This document shows, piece after piece, positions 49,134 to 58,385 of a stretch of DNA of 64,000 nucleotides. The number at the start of each line of letters is the position of its first letter. The first letter of the stretch is position 1. The notes beneath the pieces were generated by a model that was given only the letters and a program-made list of their open reading frames with translations, did no database searches and had not been told where the DNA came from. Source of the stretch: Vicinamibacteria bacterium (lineage in GTDB: Bacteria > Acidobacteriota > Vicinamibacteria > Fen-336); assembly GCA_025994075.1 (NCBI GenBank), contig JAMQGV010000026.1, positions 1 to 64,000 on the forward strand, read 5' to 3'. Both the position numbers and the translations under genes were made by a program.

Positions 49134-50258
49134 ATGGCCCGCGACCTGTCGTGCACGTTCACCGGCCTGCGCTTCCCCAACCCGTTCCTGCTCAGCTCCG
49201 CGCCGCCGACCGAATCGGAGAGCAACATCCTGCGCGCCTTCGAGGCCGGCTGGGGCGGCGTCGTCACCAAGACGATCGGCATGCACCCGGTGGTCAACGT
49301 CAAGGGACCGAAGACCAAGTTCCTCCGCGCCCAGCCCGAGACGGGCGTGCTGTCGATGAACAAGGGGCGCGCCGGCGCGCTGCACAGCTCGTGGAACTGG
49401 GAGCTGATCTCGGACAAGCCACTGGACTGGTGGCTGCCACGAATCGAGCGGATCAAGAAGGCGTTTCCCGACCGCATCTTGATCGCCTCGATCATGGCCG
49501 GCTCGGGCAGCGAATCCGAGCTCGAGCACTGGCGCACGCTGACCCGCGAGTGCCAGCAGGCGGGAGCGGACGGGCTCGAGCTGAACCTCTCGTGCCCGCA
49601 CATGGACCGGCCCGACATGGGCTCGAACATCGGCAAGGACGAGGCGCTCTGCTCGTTCGTGACCCAGGTCGTGAAGGAGGTGGCGACGGTGCCGGTGTGG
49701 GCGAAGCTGACGCCCGCGACTGGCGACATCGTGGCCGAGGCGGGTGCGGTGTTTCGCGGCGGGGCCGACGCGGTCGTCTCGTCGAACACCTTCCCGTCGC
49801 TGCCGCTGGTCGACCCCGACACGCTCGAGTTCGAGTGCAACGTGGACGGCTTCGTCTCTCCGGGCGGGCTGGGCGGCCCCGCGATCCTGCCGCTGTCGAT
49901 CGCCAACATGGCGAGCATGACCCGGGCCTTCCCCGACAGGTCGTTCTCCGGGATCGGCGGCATTTCCGAGTTCCGCGACGCGCTCAACTACTTCCTGCTC
50001 GGCTGCGGCACGGTCCAGGTCTGCACGGCCGCGATGCTCGACCACGCGGTCGGGCCCAACGTGATCAAGCGGCTGATCGAGGGCGCCAGCGCGTTCCTGG
50101 ACCGCACGCCGTACTTCGAGACGCTGGCGGACTGCCGCGGCCACCTGCGCGACCGCGTCGTCGCCCACTCGAAGATCCGCCGGCCCGACAACTCCGACTA
50201 CCAGGGCGGCTACGAGCCCCAGGAGGGCTACGCCGCGCCCGACGCCGACAACCGCTGA
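49134..50258 (+). CDS. preA: dihydropyrimidine dehydrogenase subunit PreA-like
   Basis: The protein is 374 residues from ATG 49134, with AAGGAGG before it. It is a dihydroorotate-dehydrogenase-like FMN barrel. The active-site loop NLSCPHM (Cys154) and the FMN-binding segments near SSNTF and GIGGI are present. PreA normally has about 410-420 residues with a C-terminal ferredoxin domain; here no CxxCxxC pair is seen, so the iron-sulfur part is missing. The partner PreT is not in the window. It reduces uracil or thymine, the first step of the pathway, but the electron route here is unclear. Confidence 0.85.
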   Translation: MARDLSCTFTGLRFPNPFLLSSAPPTESESNILRAFEAGWGGVVTKTIGMHPVVNVKGPKTKFLRAQPETGVLSMNKGRAGALHSSWNWELISDKPLDWWLPRIERIKKAFPDRILIASIMAGSGSESELEHWRTLTRECQQAGADGLELNLSCPHMDRPDMGSNIGKDEALCSFVTQVVKEVATVPVWAKLTPATGDIVAEAGAVFRGGADAVVSSNTFPSLPLVDPDTLEFECNVDGFVSPGGLGGPAILPLSIANMASMTRAFPDRSFSGIGGISEFRDALNYFLLGCGTVQVCTAAMLDHAVGPNVIKRLIEGASAFLDRTPYFETLADCRGHLRDRVVAHSKIRRPDNSDYQGGYEPQEGYAAPDADNR

Positions 50259-50271
50259 ACGAGGACCAGGG

Positions 50272-51672
50272 ATGAGCACCACTCTCGTCAAGAACGGCAC
50301 CATCGTCACCGCCTCCGACCGCTACGAGGCGGACGTCTACATCGACAAGGGCGTCGTCTCGCTGATCGGCCGCGGCATCAGCCTGCCGGCGGACACGGTC
50401 GTCGACGCCTCGGGCAAGCTGGTGATGCCGGGCGGCATCGACGTCCACACCCACCTCGACATGCCGTTCGGCGGCACGACCTCCTCGGACGACTTCGAGA
50501 CCGGCACGATCGCGGCCGCCCACGGCGGCACCACGACGCTGATCGACTTCGCGATCCAGAACTTCGGCGAGGGCCTCTACCCCGCCTACGAGGGCTGGAT
50601 GGGCCGCGCCGAGGGCAAGTCGGTGATCGACTACGCCTTCCACATGATCGTGCGCGAGCTGTCCGAGCAGGCCTCGCACGACATGGACAAGCTGGTCCGC
50701 CACGACGGCATCACGTCGTTCAAGCTGTTCATGGCCTACCCGGGCGTGTTCCAGGTCGACGACGCGACGATCTTCAAGGCGATGAAGAAGACGCGCGAGA
50801 ACGGCGGGCTCGTCTGCATGCACGCCGAAAACGGCGGCGTGATCGACACCCTGGTCCAGGAGGCGCTCAAGCGCGGCGAGAAGGCGCCGAAGTACCACGC
50901 GCTGACGCGGCCGACGCGGGCCGAAGGCGAAGCGACGGGCCGCGCGATCGCGCTGGCCGAGATGGCGGGCGTGCCCGTCTACATCGTCCACCTCTCGTGC
51001 CACGACGCGCTCGAGAAGGTGAGGCAGGCCCGCGACATGGGCCTGCCCGCCTACGCCGAGACCTGCCCGCAGTACCTGTTCCTCTCCTACGACGACTACG
51101 AGAAGCCCGGCTTCGAGGGCGCCAAGTACGTGATGTCGCCGCCGCTGCGCGAGAAGTGGCACCAGGACTCGCTGTGGAAGGGGCTGCAGAAGAACGACCT
51201 GCAGGTCGTCTCCACCGACCACTGCCCGTTCTGCATGAACGAGGCGCACCAGAAGCTGCTCGGCAAGGACGACTTCTCGAAGATCCCCAACGGCGCGCCG
51301 GGCATCGAGACCCGGCTCTACCTGCTGTGGGACGGCGGGGTGCGCCAGGGCCGGATCGACGCCCACCGCTTCGTCGAGCTCGTCTCGACGAGCCCCGCGA
51401 AGATGTTCGGCCTGTGGCCCAAGAAGGGCACGATCGCGGTCGGCTCGGACGGCGACCTGGTGCTGTGGGACCCCGAGAAGGAGACGACGCTCGGCGTGGC
51501 GGCGATGCACATGCGGGTCGACTACAACCCTTACGAGGGCCGCGTCGTGAAGGGCGGCCCGGCGGTCGTCATCTCGCGCGGCGAGGTGATCGTCGACCAC
51601 GGCGAGTTCAAGGGGAAGAAGGGCCGCGGCATCTACGTCAAGCGCCAGGCCGGCCACCCGCTGGTCCCGTAG
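50272..51672 (+). CDS. hydA: dihydropyrimidinase / hydantoinase
   Basis: The 466-residue protein is a typical cyclic amidohydrolase. His59 and His61 in DVHTHLDMPF bind zinc, and Lys151 in SFKLFMAYPG is the carbamylated bridging lysine. Later His residues in VHLSCHD and the Asp in STDHCPF complete the site. It opens dihydrouracil to N-carbamoyl-beta-alanine, which the amidase in the same operon can use. It follows PreA by 13 bases. Position and length agree with a true dihydropyrimidinase; a hydantoinase side activity is likely. Confidence 0.93.
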   Translation: MSTTLVKNGTIVTASDRYEADVYIDKGVVSLIGRGISLPADTVVDASGKLVMPGGIDVHTHLDMPFGGTTSSDDFETGTIAAAHGGTTTLIDFAIQNFGEGLYPAYEGWMGRAEGKSVIDYAFHMIVRELSEQASHDMDKLVRHDGITSFKLFMAYPGVFQVDDATIFKAMKKTRENGGLVCMHAENGGVIDTLVQEALKRGEKAPKYHALTRPTRAEGEATGRAIALAEMAGVPVYIVHLSCHDALEKVRQARDMGLPAYAETCPQYLFLSYDDYEKPGFEGAKYVMSPPLREKWHQDSLWKGLQKNDLQVVSTDHCPFCMNEAHQKLLGKDDFSKIPNGAPGIETRLYLLWDGGVRQGRIDAHRFVELVSTSPAKMFGLWPKKGTIAVGSDGDLVLWDPEKETTLGVAAMHMRVDYNPYEGRVVKGGPAVVISRGEVIVDHGEFKGKKGRGIYVKRQAGHPLVP

Positions 51673-53154
51673 ATGAACCTGGGACTGCCGACGACCGGCC
51701 CCACCCGCGGCATGGTCCGCGCCCGCGGCGACCTGTTCGAACTGCGCCACGAGCCCGAGGACCCCTCGCTCTCCAACGCCGACCTGGCGCCGACCCGGAT
51801 CGCCCAGCGCACCTGGGACACCTACCACTTCGCCTCGCTGTGGGTCGGTCTCTCGGTCTGCATCCCGACCTACATGCTGGCCGCGGGCCTCGTCGGCGGC
51901 GGCATGAGCTGGGGCCAGGCGCTGTTCACGATCCTGCTCGGCAACGTGATCGTCTGCATCCCGATGACGCTGATCGCCCACCCGGGCACGCGCTTCGGGA
52001 TCCCGTTCCCCGTCCTGGCCCGCGCGTCGTTCGGCATCTACGGGTCGAACGTGCCGGCGATCCTCCGCGCGCTGGTGGCCTGCGGCTGGTTCGGGATCCA
52101 GACGTGGATCGGCGGCCAGGCGATCTACACGATGCTCAAGGTCGCGATCCCCGAGTACGAGCCGCCGTTCGCCAAGGCCCTGGGGTTCCTCGTGTTCTGG
52201 GCCGCCAACATGTACGTCGTCGTCCGTGGCTCGGAGATGATCCGCAAGCTCGAGGCGTACGCGGCCCCGTTCCTGATCGTCTCCGGCCTCGCCCTGCTGG
52301 CATGGGCCGGGAGCCGCGCCGGCGGCTTCGGCTCCATGCTCTCCCAGCCCAGCCGCTTCCAGACGACGGCCGAGTTCCTCGCCTTCTTCGTCCCTTCGCT
52401 GACCGCGATGGTCGGCTTCTGGGCCACGCTCGCGCTCAACATCCCCGACCTCTCGCGCTACGCGAAGGACCAGCGGGCGCAGGTTCGCGGCCAGTTCCTG
52501 GGCCTGCCGACGACGATGACGCTGTTTTCCTTCATCGGCATCGCCGTCACCTCCGCGTCGGTCGTGATCTTCGGCGAGGCGATCTGGGACCCGGTCGCGC
52601 TGCTGTCGCGGATCGAGAGCCCGTTGCTGATCCTGATCGCGCTGTTCGCGCTGCTGATCGCCACCCTCACGACCAACGTCGCGGCCAACGTCGTCGCCCC
52701 CGCCAACGGGTTCGCCAACCTGTGGCCGGCGAAGATCGACTTCGCGCGCGGCGGGCTGATCACCGGCGTGATCGGCATCGCGATCATGCCGTGGAAGCTG
52801 CTGGAGAGCGCCGACACCTACATCGGCTTCCTGATCGCCTACTCGGGGCTGCTGGGCCCCGTCGCGGGCATCTTCGTCGCCGACTACTGGATCGTGCGCC
52901 GGCGCAACCTGGCCCTCGCCGATCTCTATGCGAAGCAGGGCCTCTACGGGCGCTGGAACCCGAAGGCGCTCTTCGCCCTCGCCGCCGGCGTGGGCGTCGC
53001 GCTGGTCGGCCGCTTCGTCCCCGCGCTCGCCTTCCTCTACGCTTACGCCTGGTTCGTGGGCTTCGCCGTCGCCTTCGCCCTGTATGCCGTGTTGATGCGC
53101 GGGACACCCGTCGTCGACCTCGACCCGGTGCCCGTCGTGGAGGAAGCGCCGTGA
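51673..53154 (+). CDS. NCS1-family nucleobase:cation symporter
   Basis: The 493-residue protein has about 12 hydrophobic helices. The N-terminal SNADLAPTRIAQRTWDTYHFASLWVGL and the following GLSVCIPTYMLA are the family signature of NCS1 transporters, including PucI, Mhp1 and the uracil permeases. The GIQTWIGGQAIY segment in helix 3 is also typical. Its start follows the previous stop without a gap. It probably imports uracil, dihydrouracil, hydantoin or allantoin; the operon favours a pyrimidine or hydantoin. Confidence 0.92.
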   Translation: MNLGLPTTGPTRGMVRARGDLFELRHEPEDPSLSNADLAPTRIAQRTWDTYHFASLWVGLSVCIPTYMLAAGLVGGGMSWGQALFTILLGNVIVCIPMTLIAHPGTRFGIPFPVLARASFGIYGSNVPAILRALVACGWFGIQTWIGGQAIYTMLKVAIPEYEPPFAKALGFLVFWAANMYVVVRGSEMIRKLEAYAAPFLIVSGLALLAWAGSRAGGFGSMLSQPSRFQTTAEFLAFFVPSLTAMVGFWATLALNIPDLSRYAKDQRAQVRGQFLGLPTTMTLFSFIGIAVTSASVVIFGEAIWDPVALLSRIESPLLILIALFALLIATLTTNVAANVVAPANGFANLWPAKIDFARGGLITGVIGIAIMPWKLLESADTYIGFLIAYSGLLGPVAGIFVADYWIVRRRNLALADLYAKQGLYGRWNPKALFALAAGVGVALVGRFVPALAFLYAYAWFVGFAVAFALYAVLMRGTPVVDLDPVPVVEEAP

Positions 53155-54488
53155 GCAGCACCGCCGTCGCCAGCGGCCGGATGACCGGCCCCGAGATCGT
53201 CGCCCTCTCCCGCAAGCACACCATCTACGAGTGGTCGCCGCAGTCGAAGGTCGACCCGCTGCCGGTCGACCGCGCGGAAGGCGTCTACTTCTGGACGCCC
53301 GAGGGCCAGCGCTTCCTCGACTTCAACAGCCAGCTCATGTGCTCGAACGTCGGCCACTCGCACCCCAAGGTGGTGAAGGCGATCCAGGAGCAGGCCGCAA
53401 AGCTGTGCTACGCGAACCCGTTCCTGGCCACCGAGCCGCGGGCGCGGCTGGGCGCGAAGCTGGCCGAGCTGTGCCCGGGCGACATCGACACCTTCTTCTT
53501 CACGAACGGCGGCGCCGAGGCCAACGAGAACGCGATCCGCGTCGCCCGCGTCGTCACCGGCCGCCACAAGGTGCTCGCCCGCTACCGCTCGTACCACGGC
53601 GGGACGGCGGGAGCGATCGCGCTGACGGGCGACCCGCGGCGCTGGGCCGCCGAGCCGTCGATCCCGGGCGTCGTGCGGGTGCCGGACACCCACAAGTACG
53701 GCCGCCGCGACCCGGAGCCGCTCGACGCCTGCCTGAGCGAGCTCGAGGACGTGCTGCGCTTCGAGGGCCCGCACACGATCGCGGCCTTCATCGTCGAGCC
53801 CGTCGTCGGCACCAACGGCATCCTGGTCCCGCCCGACGGCTACCTGCAGGCGGTGCGGGAGATCTGCGACCGCCACGGCATCCTGCTGATCGCCGACGAG
53901 GTGATGTCGGGCTTCGGCCGCACCGGGAAGTGGTTCGCCGTCGACCACTGGAACGTCGTGCCCGACATCCTGACGATGGCCAAGGGCCTGACCTCCGCCT
54001 ACGTGCAGCTCGGCGCGGTCGGTCTGCGCCCGGCGCTGGTCGAGGCTTTCCGCGACCGCGCCTACCCCTCGGGCATGACCTACAACAGCCACACGCTGGC
54101 CTGCGCGACGGCGCTCGCCACCCTCGCCGTCTACGAAGAAGAAGGGCTGATCGAGCACGCGCGCAGGATGGGCGAGGTGCTGAAGCAGCGCATGGCCGAG
54201 ATCGCGCAGCGCCACCCGAGCGTCGGCGCGGCCCGCTCGATCGGCCTGTTCGGCATCGTCGAGCTCGTGCGCAGCCGCGAGACGTACGAGCCGATGGCGC
54301 CCTACAACGGGACGTCGGAGGAGATGGCCGCATTGGGCCGTTTCTTCCGCGAGAACGGGCTCTACACCTTCGTGCGCTGGAACACGTTCTTCACCAACCC
54401 GCCGCTGATCGTGACCGAGGCCCAGCTCGAGGAAGGCCTCGAGATCATCGACCGCGGGCTCGAGATCACCGACCGCGCGGTGAAGTAG
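53151..54488 (+). CDS. class III omega-amino acid aminotransferase
   Basis: This 445-residue protein starts at GTG 53151, overlapping the transporter stop. The PLP lysine is Lys278 in LTMAKGLTSAY. ADEVMSGFGRTG gives the acidic residue that pairs with the cofactor nitrogen, and TNGGAEANENAIR is a cofactor loop. It is the type that transaminates beta-alanine or beta-aminoisobutyrate, giving malonate or methylmalonate semialdehyde. The next gene uses exactly those products. The order of the operon makes this assignment strong. Confidence 0.9.
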   Translation: MSSTAVASGRMTGPEIVALSRKHTIYEWSPQSKVDPLPVDRAEGVYFWTPEGQRFLDFNSQLMCSNVGHSHPKVVKAIQEQAAKLCYANPFLATEPRARLGAKLAELCPGDIDTFFFTNGGAEANENAIRVARVVTGRHKVLARYRSYHGGTAGAIALTGDPRRWAAEPSIPGVVRVPDTHKYGRRDPEPLDACLSELEDVLRFEGPHTIAAFIVEPVVGTNGILVPPDGYLQAVREICDRHGILLIADEVMSGFGRTGKWFAVDHWNVVPDILTMAKGLTSAYVQLGAVGLRPALVEAFRDRAYPSGMTYNSHTLACATALATLAVYEEEGLIEHARRMGEVLKQRMAEIAQRHPSVGAARSIGLFGIVELVRSRETYEPMAPYNGTSEEMAALGRFFRENGLYTFVRWNTFFTNPPLIVTEAQLEEGLEIIDRGLEITDRAVK

Positions 54489-54497
54489 GAGGACCCG

Positions 54498-55982
54498 ATG
54501 GAGATCCGCCACTGGATCGGCGGCCGCGCCCACGACGGCCCGGTCGAGCGCTGGGGAGACGTCTTCGACCCGGCGACGGGGCGGCGCGAGGCCCAGGTCG
54601 CCTTCGCCACGCCGGAGCTCGTGGACCACGCGGTGAAGGTGGCGACGGAAGCGGCGGCGGGCTGGCGCAACGCGTCGCTCTCCGTGCGGACGCGGGTGAT
54701 GTTCGCCTTCCGCGAGCTGGTCGAGAAGCGCAAGCAGGACATCGCCCGGATCCTGACCCGCGAGCACGGCAAGGTGCTCTCCGACGCGATGGGCGAGGTC
54801 CAGCGCGGGCTCGAGGTGGTCGAGTTCGCCTGCGGCATCGCCCAGCTCCAGAAGGGCGAGTTCTCGGAGAACGTCTCCTCCGACGTCGACTCGTACTCGA
54901 TCCGCCAGCCGCTCGGGGTCGTCGCGGGCATCACCCCGTTCAACTTCCCCGCCATGGTCCCGATGTGGATGTACCCGATCGCGCTGGCCTGCGGCAACGC
55001 GTTCCTGCTCAAGCCGTCCGAGAAGGACCCGTCGGCCGCCAACCTCAGCGCGGAGCTGTTGCGCGAGGCCGGCCTGCCGGACGGCGTCTTCAACGTCGTG
55101 CACGGCGACAAGGTGGCGGTCGACGCGATCCTGAACCACCCGGGCATCGCCGCGGTGAGCTTCGTCGGCTCGACGCCGATCGCCCGCCACGTGTACGAGA
55201 CCGGCACCCGCGCCGGCAAGCGGGTGCAGGCGCTCGGCGGCGCCAAGAACCACATGGTCGTGCTGCCCGACGCCGACCTCGACCTGGCTGCCGATTCGGC
55301 CGTCGGCGCCGGGTACGGGTCCTCGGGCCAGCGCTGCATGGCGATCTCGGTCGTGGTCGCGGTGGGCGACGTCGCCGATCGCCTGCTGCCCCGGATCCGA
55401 GAACGGCTGCGCAAGCTGAAGGTGGCCCCGGGCCTGGAGCCGGGCGCCGACATGGGTCCGCTGGTGACCCGCGAGCACCAGCAGCGCGTGCTCTCGTACG
55501 TCGACAAGGGCGTGGCGGAGGGCGCGAAGCTGCTGGAGGACGGCCGCGGGCACGGCATCCCCGGCGACGGCTTCTTCCTCGGCCCCTGCCTGTTCGACCA
55601 CGTGCGGCCGGAGATGGCGATCTACCGCGACGAGATCTTCGGCCCGGTGCTTGGCGTCGTGCGGGTGGCCAGCTACGAGGAGGCGCTCGCGCTGGTCAAC
55701 GCCAACCCGTGGGCCAACGGGGTCGCGATCTTCACCAACGACGGCGGCGCCGCGCGGCGCTTCCAGAACGAGGTCCAGGTCGGCATGGTCGGCATCAACG
55801 TGCCGATCCCGGTGCCGATGGCCTACTACTCCTTCGGCGGCTGGAAGGCCTCGCTGTTCGGCGACTCCCACGCGTACGGCCGCGAGGCCGTGCACTTCTA
55901 CACCCGCGGCAAGGTGGTCACGGCCCGCTGGCCCGACCCCAAGCACCGCGGCGTCAACCTCGGCTTCCCGCAGATGAAGTGA
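54498..55982 (+). CDS. mmsA: methylmalonate/malonate-semialdehyde dehydrogenase (CoA-acylating)
   Basis: The 494-residue protein is an aldehyde dehydrogenase with the catalytic Cys280 in GYGSSGQRC. The usual general-base Glu region reads LGGAKNHMVV, which is typical of the CoA-dependent MmsA group. The NAD site VGSTPIAR and GITPFNFP segments are present. It converts malonate or methylmalonate semialdehyde to acetyl-CoA or propionyl-CoA and CO2, ending pyrimidine degradation. It starts 9 bases after the aminotransferase and closes the operon. Confidence 0.93.
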   Translation: MEIRHWIGGRAHDGPVERWGDVFDPATGRREAQVAFATPELVDHAVKVATEAAAGWRNASLSVRTRVMFAFRELVEKRKQDIARILTREHGKVLSDAMGEVQRGLEVVEFACGIAQLQKGEFSENVSSDVDSYSIRQPLGVVAGITPFNFPAMVPMWMYPIALACGNAFLLKPSEKDPSAANLSAELLREAGLPDGVFNVVHGDKVAVDAILNHPGIAAVSFVGSTPIARHVYETGTRAGKRVQALGGAKNHMVVLPDADLDLAADSAVGAGYGSSGQRCMAISVVVAVGDVADRLLPRIRERLRKLKVAPGLEPGADMGPLVTREHQQRVLSYVDKGVAEGAKLLEDGRGHGIPGDGFFLGPCLFDHVRPEMAIYRDEIFGPVLGVVRVASYEEALALVNANPWANGVAIFTNDGGAARRFQNEVQVGMVGINVPIPVPMAYYSFGGWKASLFGDSHAYGREAVHFYTRGKVVTARWPDPKHRGVNLGFPQMK

Positions 55983-56013
55983 GCCCCGCGCCGGGCGCGC
56001 GGGAACGGCGAAC

Positions 56014-56110
56014 GGCGCCGCAGAGTCACAGAGGGCACTGAGACGCTCAGAGGGCACGGCCCCGAGCGGACGCATTCGCGAGCTCTGTGTCTCTGTGCCT
56101 CGGTGGCGCC
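56014..56110. repeat. small inverted-repeat element (REP/MITE-like)
   Basis: A 97-bp stretch has imperfect inverted ends: GGCGCCGCAGAGTCACAGAG and, at the other side, the complement of GGCGCCACCGAGGCACAGAG. The inner parts are rich in CACAGAG and CTCTGTG. I recall similar CAGAGACACAGAG-type repeats in many environmental genomes. It lies in the gap after the pyrimidine operon and could fold into a long hairpin. Confidence 0.6.
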
Positions 56111-56178
56111 GTTCCCCGTCGCGGACCACGGCCCCGCGACTATGATTCGTGGGCGGCGGCTGGAGGCGCCCCTCGCGA

Positions 56179-57432
56179 GTGAAGATCGCGGTCGTCGGCA
56201 GCGGCATCGCAGGGCTGGCCAGCGCGTGGGCGCTCGGCGAGCGCCACGCGGTGCACGTGCTCGAGGCGCACCGTGCGCCGGGCATGCACGCGCACGCGCT
56301 CGAGGTCGGCGGCGCGACCCGGGCCGTCGTCGACGTGCCGCTGCGGGTCTTCTACCCCGCCTACTACCCGACGCTGATGAGCCTCTACGCGGCTGCCGGG
56401 CTCGGCACCCGGGCCGTCGACGCCTCCGGGGCCTACGCCCGGATGGGCGAGTCGCGTGCGTACTTCCGCTATCGCAACCTTCGCTTCGCGGGCCACAGCC
56501 TGCCCTGGGTCCCGCCACGCGTGCTGGCGTCGGCCGTTGGACGGCGCATCCTCCGCGACTACCTGCGATTCACCCGCGAGGCGCAACGCTGGCGGGACGC
56601 GGGGAGCTTCCCCGCCACGCCGCTCGGCGCGCACCTGGACGCGGCCGGTTACTCGGACGCGTTCGTCGACGGCCTGCTGCTGCCCTCGTTCGCGGCGATC
56701 GCGACGTGCAGCCACCGCCACGTGCGCGAGTACCCGCTCGAGGTCGTGGCCCGCTACTTCACCGGCGGCTTCCTGTTCGCCAGCGTGCGCCGCGCGGAGG
56801 GCGGCGCGACTGCCGTCGCCCGCAGGCTGCTGTCGCGGGCGACCTCGGTGCGGCTCGGCGTCGGCGTCGAAGCCGTGCGCGCGAGCGGGGACGGCGCCGA
56901 GGTCGTCGTCGACGGCGTGGCGGAGCGCTTCGACCACGTCGTCGTCGCCACCCAGGCCAACCAGGCCGCGGGTCTCGTGGCCGACGCCCTGCCGACAGAA
57001 GCCACGGCGCTGCGCCGGTTCCGCTACGAACCCGTGCGCGTCGTCATGCACTCCGACCCCGGCCTCATGCCCCCGCACCGCGGCGACTGGGCCCCGGTCA
57101 ACCTGCTCACCGAGCGGGGCGCCGATCGCCCGATGGCCACGATCTGGGTCAACGCCGTGGCCCCCGAGCTCGCCCGCGAGGCGCCCGTGTTCCAGACCGT
57201 GCACCCGCTGCGCGAGCCGGCTGCGGGCACGCTGCTCTCCGAGGCCCGCTTCGAGCGGCCGCTGGTCGACGCCGAGAGCTCCGGCGCGTGGAAACAGCTC
57301 GCGGACTCGCTGGGCGACCCCGGCCGGCGCGTCTGGTTCTGCGGTTCCTACGCCGCCGCCGGCGTGCCGCTGCTGGAAAGCGCGGCCGCCTCGGCCCTCC
57401 GCGCCGCCCGCTCGATCGACCCGGCGCCTTGA
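56179..57432 (+). CDS. FAD-dependent amine-oxidase-like oxidoreductase
   Basis: The protein is 417 residues from GTG 56179. It opens with the dinucleotide motif KIAVVGSGIAGLASAWALG, and an acidic residue at the end of the second strand (VLEAH) binds the ribose. It is a member of the flavin monooxygenase/amine oxidase superfamily, close to the NAD/FAD protein COG2907 group, judging from YEPVRVVMHSDPGLMPPHRGDW and the C-terminal WFCGSYAAAGVPLLESA. In other organisms such genes sit in lipid modification clusters (with cyclopropane synthase), but that context is absent here. The substrate is unknown. Confidence 0.82.
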   Translation: MKIAVVGSGIAGLASAWALGERHAVHVLEAHRAPGMHAHALEVGGATRAVVDVPLRVFYPAYYPTLMSLYAAAGLGTRAVDASGAYARMGESRAYFRYRNLRFAGHSLPWVPPRVLASAVGRRILRDYLRFTREAQRWRDAGSFPATPLGAHLDAAGYSDAFVDGLLLPSFAAIATCSHRHVREYPLEVVARYFTGGFLFASVRRAEGGATAVARRLLSRATSVRLGVGVEAVRASGDGAEVVVDGVAERFDHVVVATQANQAAGLVADALPTEATALRRFRYEPVRVVMHSDPGLMPPHRGDWAPVNLLTERGADRPMATIWVNAVAPELAREAPVFQTVHPLREPAAGTLLSEARFERPLVDAESSGAWKQLADSLGDPGRRVWFCGSYAAAGVPLLESAAASALRAARSIDPAP

Positions 57433-57465
57433 CCCGCGGCGCCGCGGGTGGCAGTTTCAGCCTGC

Positions 57466-58338
57466 ATGGCGAGCGGCGCGAAGAAACCGGCCCCCAAGAA
57501 GAAGGCCGCGGCGAAGGCCGCGACCCCGCGCAAGGCCGCCCCGACGGGCCTGCCCGCGACGCTCGCCCGGCTCGAGTCGAGCCACGATGCGTTGCGCGAG
57601 GCGCTGGCCGAGGTCCCGCGGGCCGCCGACTTCCAGCCGCTCGCCGACCACCTGTACGAGTTCGCGCAGATCGCGCCGACGCTCTCGGCCCGGCTGGGCG
57701 ACTTCGCCTCGATCGTCGAGACGCTGCAGGCACTGCACGGCGCGCTGTCCGAGGCCGTGTCGCTGGTGCCGCGCGCCGAGGAGTACGAGCCGCTGGCCGA
57801 GCCTCTGCGCCGCTTCGCCCAGTCGGCGCCGGCACTCGTCGGCGCGCTCGAAGAGGTGGTGAGCGCGACGCGTCCGCTGGCCGGGCCGCTGCGCGAGTTC
57901 GCCACCGTCGCCCCGGCGCTGGGCGAGCGGCTCGCCGACGTCGCCCGCGCGGCGGCCCCGCTCGCGGACGCCGTGCGCCGGCTCGACCGCCTCGACGCCA
58001 CGGTCGCCCGCCTCGAGCAGCTCGCCGGTCCGGCCGGTACCGCGGCGGGTGCGGGTGGCCTGGCCAGCGCTCCCCTGGGCGACGCCCCGGACCAGGTGGC
58101 CCGGGCCCGCGCGCTGATCCTCGAGGCGCTGGAGTCGCTGCCCCGGCGCGAGGAGTACGAACCGGCCGCGGCCCAGCTCCGCGAGATCGCCAGCGTGTCG
58201 CCGACGCTGCTCGACTGGATGCGCGAGGTGCCCCGGCTCTCCGCCCCGCTGCGCGACTCGATCGAGCGCCTGTGCGAGGCCACCGCGCTGCTCGGCGAGG
58301 TCGAGCAGCGCCTGGTCGCGGCGACTCGCGGCCAGTAG
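57466..58338 (+). CDS. helical repeat protein with basic tail
   Basis: The protein is 290 residues from ATG 57466. Residues 1-28 are Lys/Ala/Pro-rich, like histone H1 tails. The rest is helical and carries three or four copies of a unit of about 25-60 residues with the pattern P-L-A-x-x-L-x-x-F-A-x-x-A-P-x-L, often after the motif PRAEEYEP. No transmembrane segment is seen. It may bind DNA or act as a coiled scaffold (inferred). I know of no family. The start 18 bases further upstream is less likely. Confidence 0.65.
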   Translation: MASGAKKPAPKKKAAAKAATPRKAAPTGLPATLARLESSHDALREALAEVPRAADFQPLADHLYEFAQIAPTLSARLGDFASIVETLQALHGALSEAVSLVPRAEEYEPLAEPLRRFAQSAPALVGALEEVVSATRPLAGPLREFATVAPALGERLADVARAAAPLADAVRRLDRLDATVARLEQLAGPAGTAAGAGGLASAPLGDAPDQVARARALILEALESLPRREEYEPAAAQLREIASVSPTLLDWMREVPRLSAPLRDSIERLCEATALLGEVEQRLVAATRGQ

Positions 58339-58385
58339 CCGGAGCTTCGGCCGCGGCGCCGATCGCAGGCTAGGATCGCGCACGG

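Noticed and set aside
53043..56285. A 1,080-codon open frame on the minus strand
   Set aside because: It is antisense to the aminotransferase and dehydrogenase, both of which have complete catalytic motifs.
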